Below, piece after piece: positions 56,277-58,947 of a stretch of DNA of 58,947 nucleotides. Each line of letters opens with the position of its first letter. Position 1 is the stretch's first letter. The notes beneath the pieces were generated by a model. That model searched no databases and was not told where the DNA came from. It saw only the letters and a list, made by a program, of their open reading frames with translations. A program made the translations under genes and the position numbers. The stretch is from Pirellulales bacterium (lineage in GTDB: Bacteria; Planctomycetota; Planctomycetia; Pirellulales; JAEUIK01), in the NCBI GenBank assembly GCA_019694455.1, contig JAIBBY010000030.1:1-58947 (forward strand). Reading direction: 5' to 3'.

Positions 56277-58073
56277 GTGAAAATCGTTTGCCGCTCGTCA
56301 GCTTTGCTCGCGTTTTGCCTGTTCGTGGCCGTGGCCCAGGCCGCCGATGAATCGCCGCTTGGCAAAAAGCTCGACTCCTTCTCCCTGCCCGATTGGCACG
56401 GCAATCAGCGCACGCTGGCCGAGTTCGAAAAGAGCCCCGTGCTGGTGCTGGCGTTTATGGGCACCGAATGTCCGCTGGCCAGAATCTACGCCCCGCGGTT
56501 GCAGGAGATGAGCGCCGAGTTTGGCTCGCAGGGCGCCGCCTTCGTCGCCGTTTGCTCCAACACGCAAGATTCTGTTTCCGAAATCGGTCAGTTCGCTCGC
56601 AGTTACAAACTGCAGTTTCCGGTCATCAAAGATCTCAACAACGAATTGGCCGATCGCCTCGGCGCGCAGCGCACGCCGGAGGTGTTTGTGCTCGACCGCG
56701 ATCGCGTGGTGCGCTATTGGGGCCGGATCGACGATCAATATGGCTTTCAAACCGGCGCCGGCTACGCCCGGCCGCGACTGGCGCGGCGCGACCTGGCCGA
56801 AGCGGTCAGCGAGCTGTTGGCGGGCAAAGAAGTGTCGCAGCCGATCACCAAGGCCGATGGCTGCCTGATTGGCCGCGTGAAAAAGGCGACTCCGCATGGC
56901 GATGTCACCTACTCCAATCAAATCGCCCGCATCCTGCAAAAGCGTTGCGTCGAGTGTCACCGACCGGGCGAAGTGGCTCCCTTCGCGCTTACCTCGTTTG
57001 ACGAGGTGGTTGGCTGGGCCGACATGATTCAAGAAGTGACCAGCGACGGCCGCATGCCCCCCTGGTTCGCCAACCCGGCGCACGGCAATTTCTCGAACGA
57101 CGCGCGCCTGACCGACGACGAGAAGCAGGCCATCAACACCTGGGTGGCCAATGGCTGTCCGCAAGGAGACGCCAGCGATCTGCCCGAGCCGCGGCAGTTT
57201 GTCGAAGGTTGGCAGATCGGCAAGCCCGACCAGGTGATCTACATGGCCGACGAGGCCTATCCGGTGCCGGCCGAAGGGGTGGTCGAGTACACGTACTTCA
57301 CCGTCGATCCGGGCTGGACCGAAGACAAGTGGGTCAGCGCGTCGGAGTGCCGGCCCGGCGACCGCGCCGTGGTGCATCACATCATCGTGTTCGTCGTCAA
57401 GGATGGCCAGGACAGCAACTTTCGCAACGGCAGCGGCCTAGGTGGCTACGCCCCCGGCAACCAGGCCGACATCTGCCCCGAGGGAACGGCGATGTTCGTG
57501 CCCGCCGGCTCGAAGTTGCGCTTTCAAATGCACTACACGCCCAACGGCACGCCGCGCGAAGACCGCAGTTGCATTGGCGTCAAGTTCGTCGACGCGAAAG
57601 CGGTGAAGCGCAAGATGCACGGCGGCATTTGCGGCACGCTGTCGTTCGCCATTCCGCCGGGAGACGACGACTATCGCGTGGCGGCGGACAAGCGCTTCAC
57701 GCGCGACACGCTGTTGTATTCGCTCACGCCCCACTTGCACCTGCGCGGCAAGAGCTTCCGCTACGAGTTGGAATACGCCGATGGCCACCGCGAGATTTTG
57801 CTCGACGTGCCACGCTGGGACTTCAACTGGCAGTTGAACTACATCTTCTCCGAGCCCAAGTTGGCGCCCAAGGGGAGTCGGTTGCACTGCATGGCGAGTT
57901 TCGACAACTCGGCGGAGAACTTGGCCAATCCCGATCCCACCGCCACGGTCCGGTTTGGCGATCAGACCTGGGAAGAAATGATGTTCGGCTTCTATCGGGC
58001 CGTTGATCCGCACGAAGACCTGAGCGTCGCCAGCCAGCCAGTCGACGAGTCGGACGACAACGGCGGCGAGTGA
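56277..58073 (+). CDS. Redoxin / haem-c / type II copper monooxygenase-like fusion, soluble exported form
   Basis: 598 residues from a GTG at 56277, which places a signal peptide (about 1-23, LLAFCLFVAVAQAAD) at the start. The domain order equals that of 36867-38747: redoxin (about 30-185, active-site region TECPLARIYAP), haem-c site CVECH (224-228), and monooxygenase-like half with His367-His368 (VVHHI), His419 (MHYTP) and His486/His488 (TPHLHLRG). The shared ends (RRTPEVFVLD, FDNSAENLANPDPTATVRFG) show common origin. Unlike its paralogue it lacks the C-terminal membrane helix and ends in an acidic tail (DESDDNGGE). It is probably periplasmic. Confidence 0.85.
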   Translation: MKIVCRSSALLAFCLFVAVAQAADESPLGKKLDSFSLPDWHGNQRTLAEFEKSPVLVLAFMGTECPLARIYAPRLQEMSAEFGSQGAAFVAVCSNTQDSVSEIGQFARSYKLQFPVIKDLNNELADRLGAQRTPEVFVLDRDRVVRYWGRIDDQYGFQTGAGYARPRLARRDLAEAVSELLAGKEVSQPITKADGCLIGRVKKATPHGDVTYSNQIARILQKRCVECHRPGEVAPFALTSFDEVVGWADMIQEVTSDGRMPPWFANPAHGNFSNDARLTDDEKQAINTWVANGCPQGDASDLPEPRQFVEGWQIGKPDQVIYMADEAYPVPAEGVVEYTYFTVDPGWTEDKWVSASECRPGDRAVVHHIIVFVVKDGQDSNFRNGSGLGGYAPGNQADICPEGTAMFVPAGSKLRFQMHYTPNGTPREDRSCIGVKFVDAKAVKRKMHGGICGTLSFAIPPGDDDYRVAADKRFTRDTLLYSLTPHLHLRGKSFRYELEYADGHREILLDVPRWDFNWQLNYIFSEPKLAPKGSRLHCMASFDNSAENLANPDPTATVRFGDQTWEEMMFGFYRAVDPHEDLSVASQPVDESDDNGGE

Positions 58074-58133
58074 CGCTGCGCCCGGCAAGGCAGCGCAGAA
58101 CGAACAACGAGCTGTCGGTCCCCCTATAGCAGT

Positions 58134-58277
58134 CCGGGGAAGGATTCGCCGGGCTGCGTGAATTGCAGGAGGCAATTCACAAAATCGCGATATGCGCCGT
58201 GAATTTGCGAGCTGCGGCAGCATAGCTGCGTTCGCGGCGAGTGGGAAGAAAGCCACGATGGCTTGCTTCCCCAGGCT
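58134..58277. repeat. Dispersed hairpin-rich repeat, copy B
   Basis: Same element as 48978-49081, with an extra segment of about 40 bp that contains the perfect stem GTGAATTGC/GCAATTCAC. Otherwise it keeps both hairpins with compensating changes. It lies between the fusion gene and the convergent coiled-coil gene. Confidence 0.8.
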
Positions 58278-58303
58278 ACGAGTGGCCGGCTGTCAGGCTT
58301 CGT

Positions 58304-58947
58304 CTACGCTTCGTCCTCTTCCTTGAGTCCCAAGCGGGCCAGCCAGCGGCCGCGCGCCGGTTTGCTCGGCGGCCGTGGTTCGCTGCTCGTGCCGGTGGTG
58401 GCATGCGTGTCGGCGGCGTGTTGTTGAATCTCGCGCAGCTTGTCTTCGATCTCGGCGCGCTGCCGCGCGATCCGCGCGCGTTCGACCGACAGATCGACCT
58501 CCGCCTCGCGCAGCTTGCCTTCCCATTCGGCCTGTAGTCGGGACAGCTTTTCGCGCTCTTCCAGAATGATCGCGTCGTTGTCCACCAATTGCGCGATGGC
58601 GGCGGCGCCAACCGCCAGCCCGCCGATCTGTCCCGATTGCTGATCGAGCAATTGTTGTAGCTCGGCGATCTCGCGATCCTTCTCGGCGGCGATCTGCTCG
58701 GCGCCTCGAATGGCCTCTTCGATGCGGCGCCGATCGTCTCCCGCCAGCGGCGTCTCGCCCGCCTCGTCGGCCTCCAGCGCGGCCAGCAGCATGCGCTTGC
58801 GCGCCTCCCAGTCGAGGTTCGCTCCCGCGGCGGCCGGCGCCGCGGCAGGGCCTCGTTTTTCCAAGTCGGCGATCTTGGCGCGCTGCGCGCGCAAGTCGTC
58901 GAGCGCCATTTGATGTTTGCGCTTCAGGTCTTCGTGTTCTTGCTTGG
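58304..58947 (-). CDS. Coiled-coil protein, N-terminus beyond window edge
   Basis: The frame is open from the right edge to a stop at 58304, at least 213 residues. The internal ATG at 58909 is not necessarily the start because the coiled-coil pattern continues upstream to the edge (HEDLKRKHQ). Heptads with charged and hydrophobic residues run through EREKLSRLQAEWEGKLREAE and on to the Ser/Pro-rich tail (SEPRPPSKPARG). No domain is recognised. Likely a cytosolic scaffold or filament-like protein. Confidence 0.7.
   Translation of the reverse strand, partial: KQEHEDLKRKHQMALDDLRAQRAKIADLEKRGPAAAPAAAGANLDWEARKRMLLAALEADEAGETPLAGDDRRRIEEAIRGAEQIAAEKDREIAELQQLLDQQSGQIGGLAVGAAAIAQLVDNDAIILEEREKLSRLQAEWEGKLREAEVDLSVERARIARQRAEIEDKLREIQQHAADTHATTGTSSEPRPPSKPARGRWLARLGLKEEDEA

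Overview
The window is GC-rich DNA with G or C at most third codon positions. It looks like a chromosomal piece of a planctomycete, probably near Pirellulales. The markers are a DUF1559 protein, a PEP-CTERM protein, two redoxin/haem-c/copper-monooxygenase fusion proteins, many secreted proteins of unknown role, an archaeal-type phosphoglycerate mutase and loosely packed gene neighbourhoods. This assignment is inference from gene content. I recognised no rRNA, tRNA or CRISPR.
Region 1 (1-7331, minus strand) is the left-open half of a phage head and packaging module. Read in transcription order it holds a ParB/sulfiredoxin-fold protein, an ABC ATPase fused to a GNAT domain (COG2401-like, possibly related to Mu Mom), the large terminase, the portal, a 60-residue protein and a prohead protease cut by the window edge. 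Between portal and protease sit a small membrane protein and a REP-associated tyrosine transposase (RAYT) flanked by three copies of a long structured repeat.
Region 2 (7425-18174) is a loose run of mostly minus-strand housekeeping and secreted-protein genes: a PEP-CTERM protein, an HD hydrolase next to an exonuclease/endonuclease/phosphatase protein, an endonuclease III homologue, DUF2617, an alpha/beta hydrolase, a TPR protein, two thioredoxin-fold proteins and ApgM (plus strand).
Region 3 (18295-31976) has a secreted TPR-CHAT protein. It is followed by a minus-strand four-gene unit (ECF sigma factor, membrane protein, secreted protein, DUF1559 protein), which diverges from a stand-alone receiver domain. 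Then come secreted and membrane proteins, thiS-thiG, a GYF/TM2 protein, an exported protein with a structured leader and a fatty acid desaturase.
Region 4 (32147-45878) mixes AT-richer orphan genes (32147-34042 and 41646-42551) with a lipoprotein hydrolase, a MaoC hydratase overlapped in context by the first redoxin/haem/copper fusion, a Tat-exported phospholipase C with a coiled-coil insertion, Lnt and a small coiled-coil/membrane gene pair.
Region 5 (46149-58947) holds gyrA, a nucleotide-sugar cluster (gmd, an Rmd-like reductase, ugd), a 1179-residue AsmA-like protein, the second redoxin/haem/copper fusion and the start of a coiled-coil protein. Two copies of a hairpin-rich dispersed repeat lie at 48978-49081 and 58134-58277.
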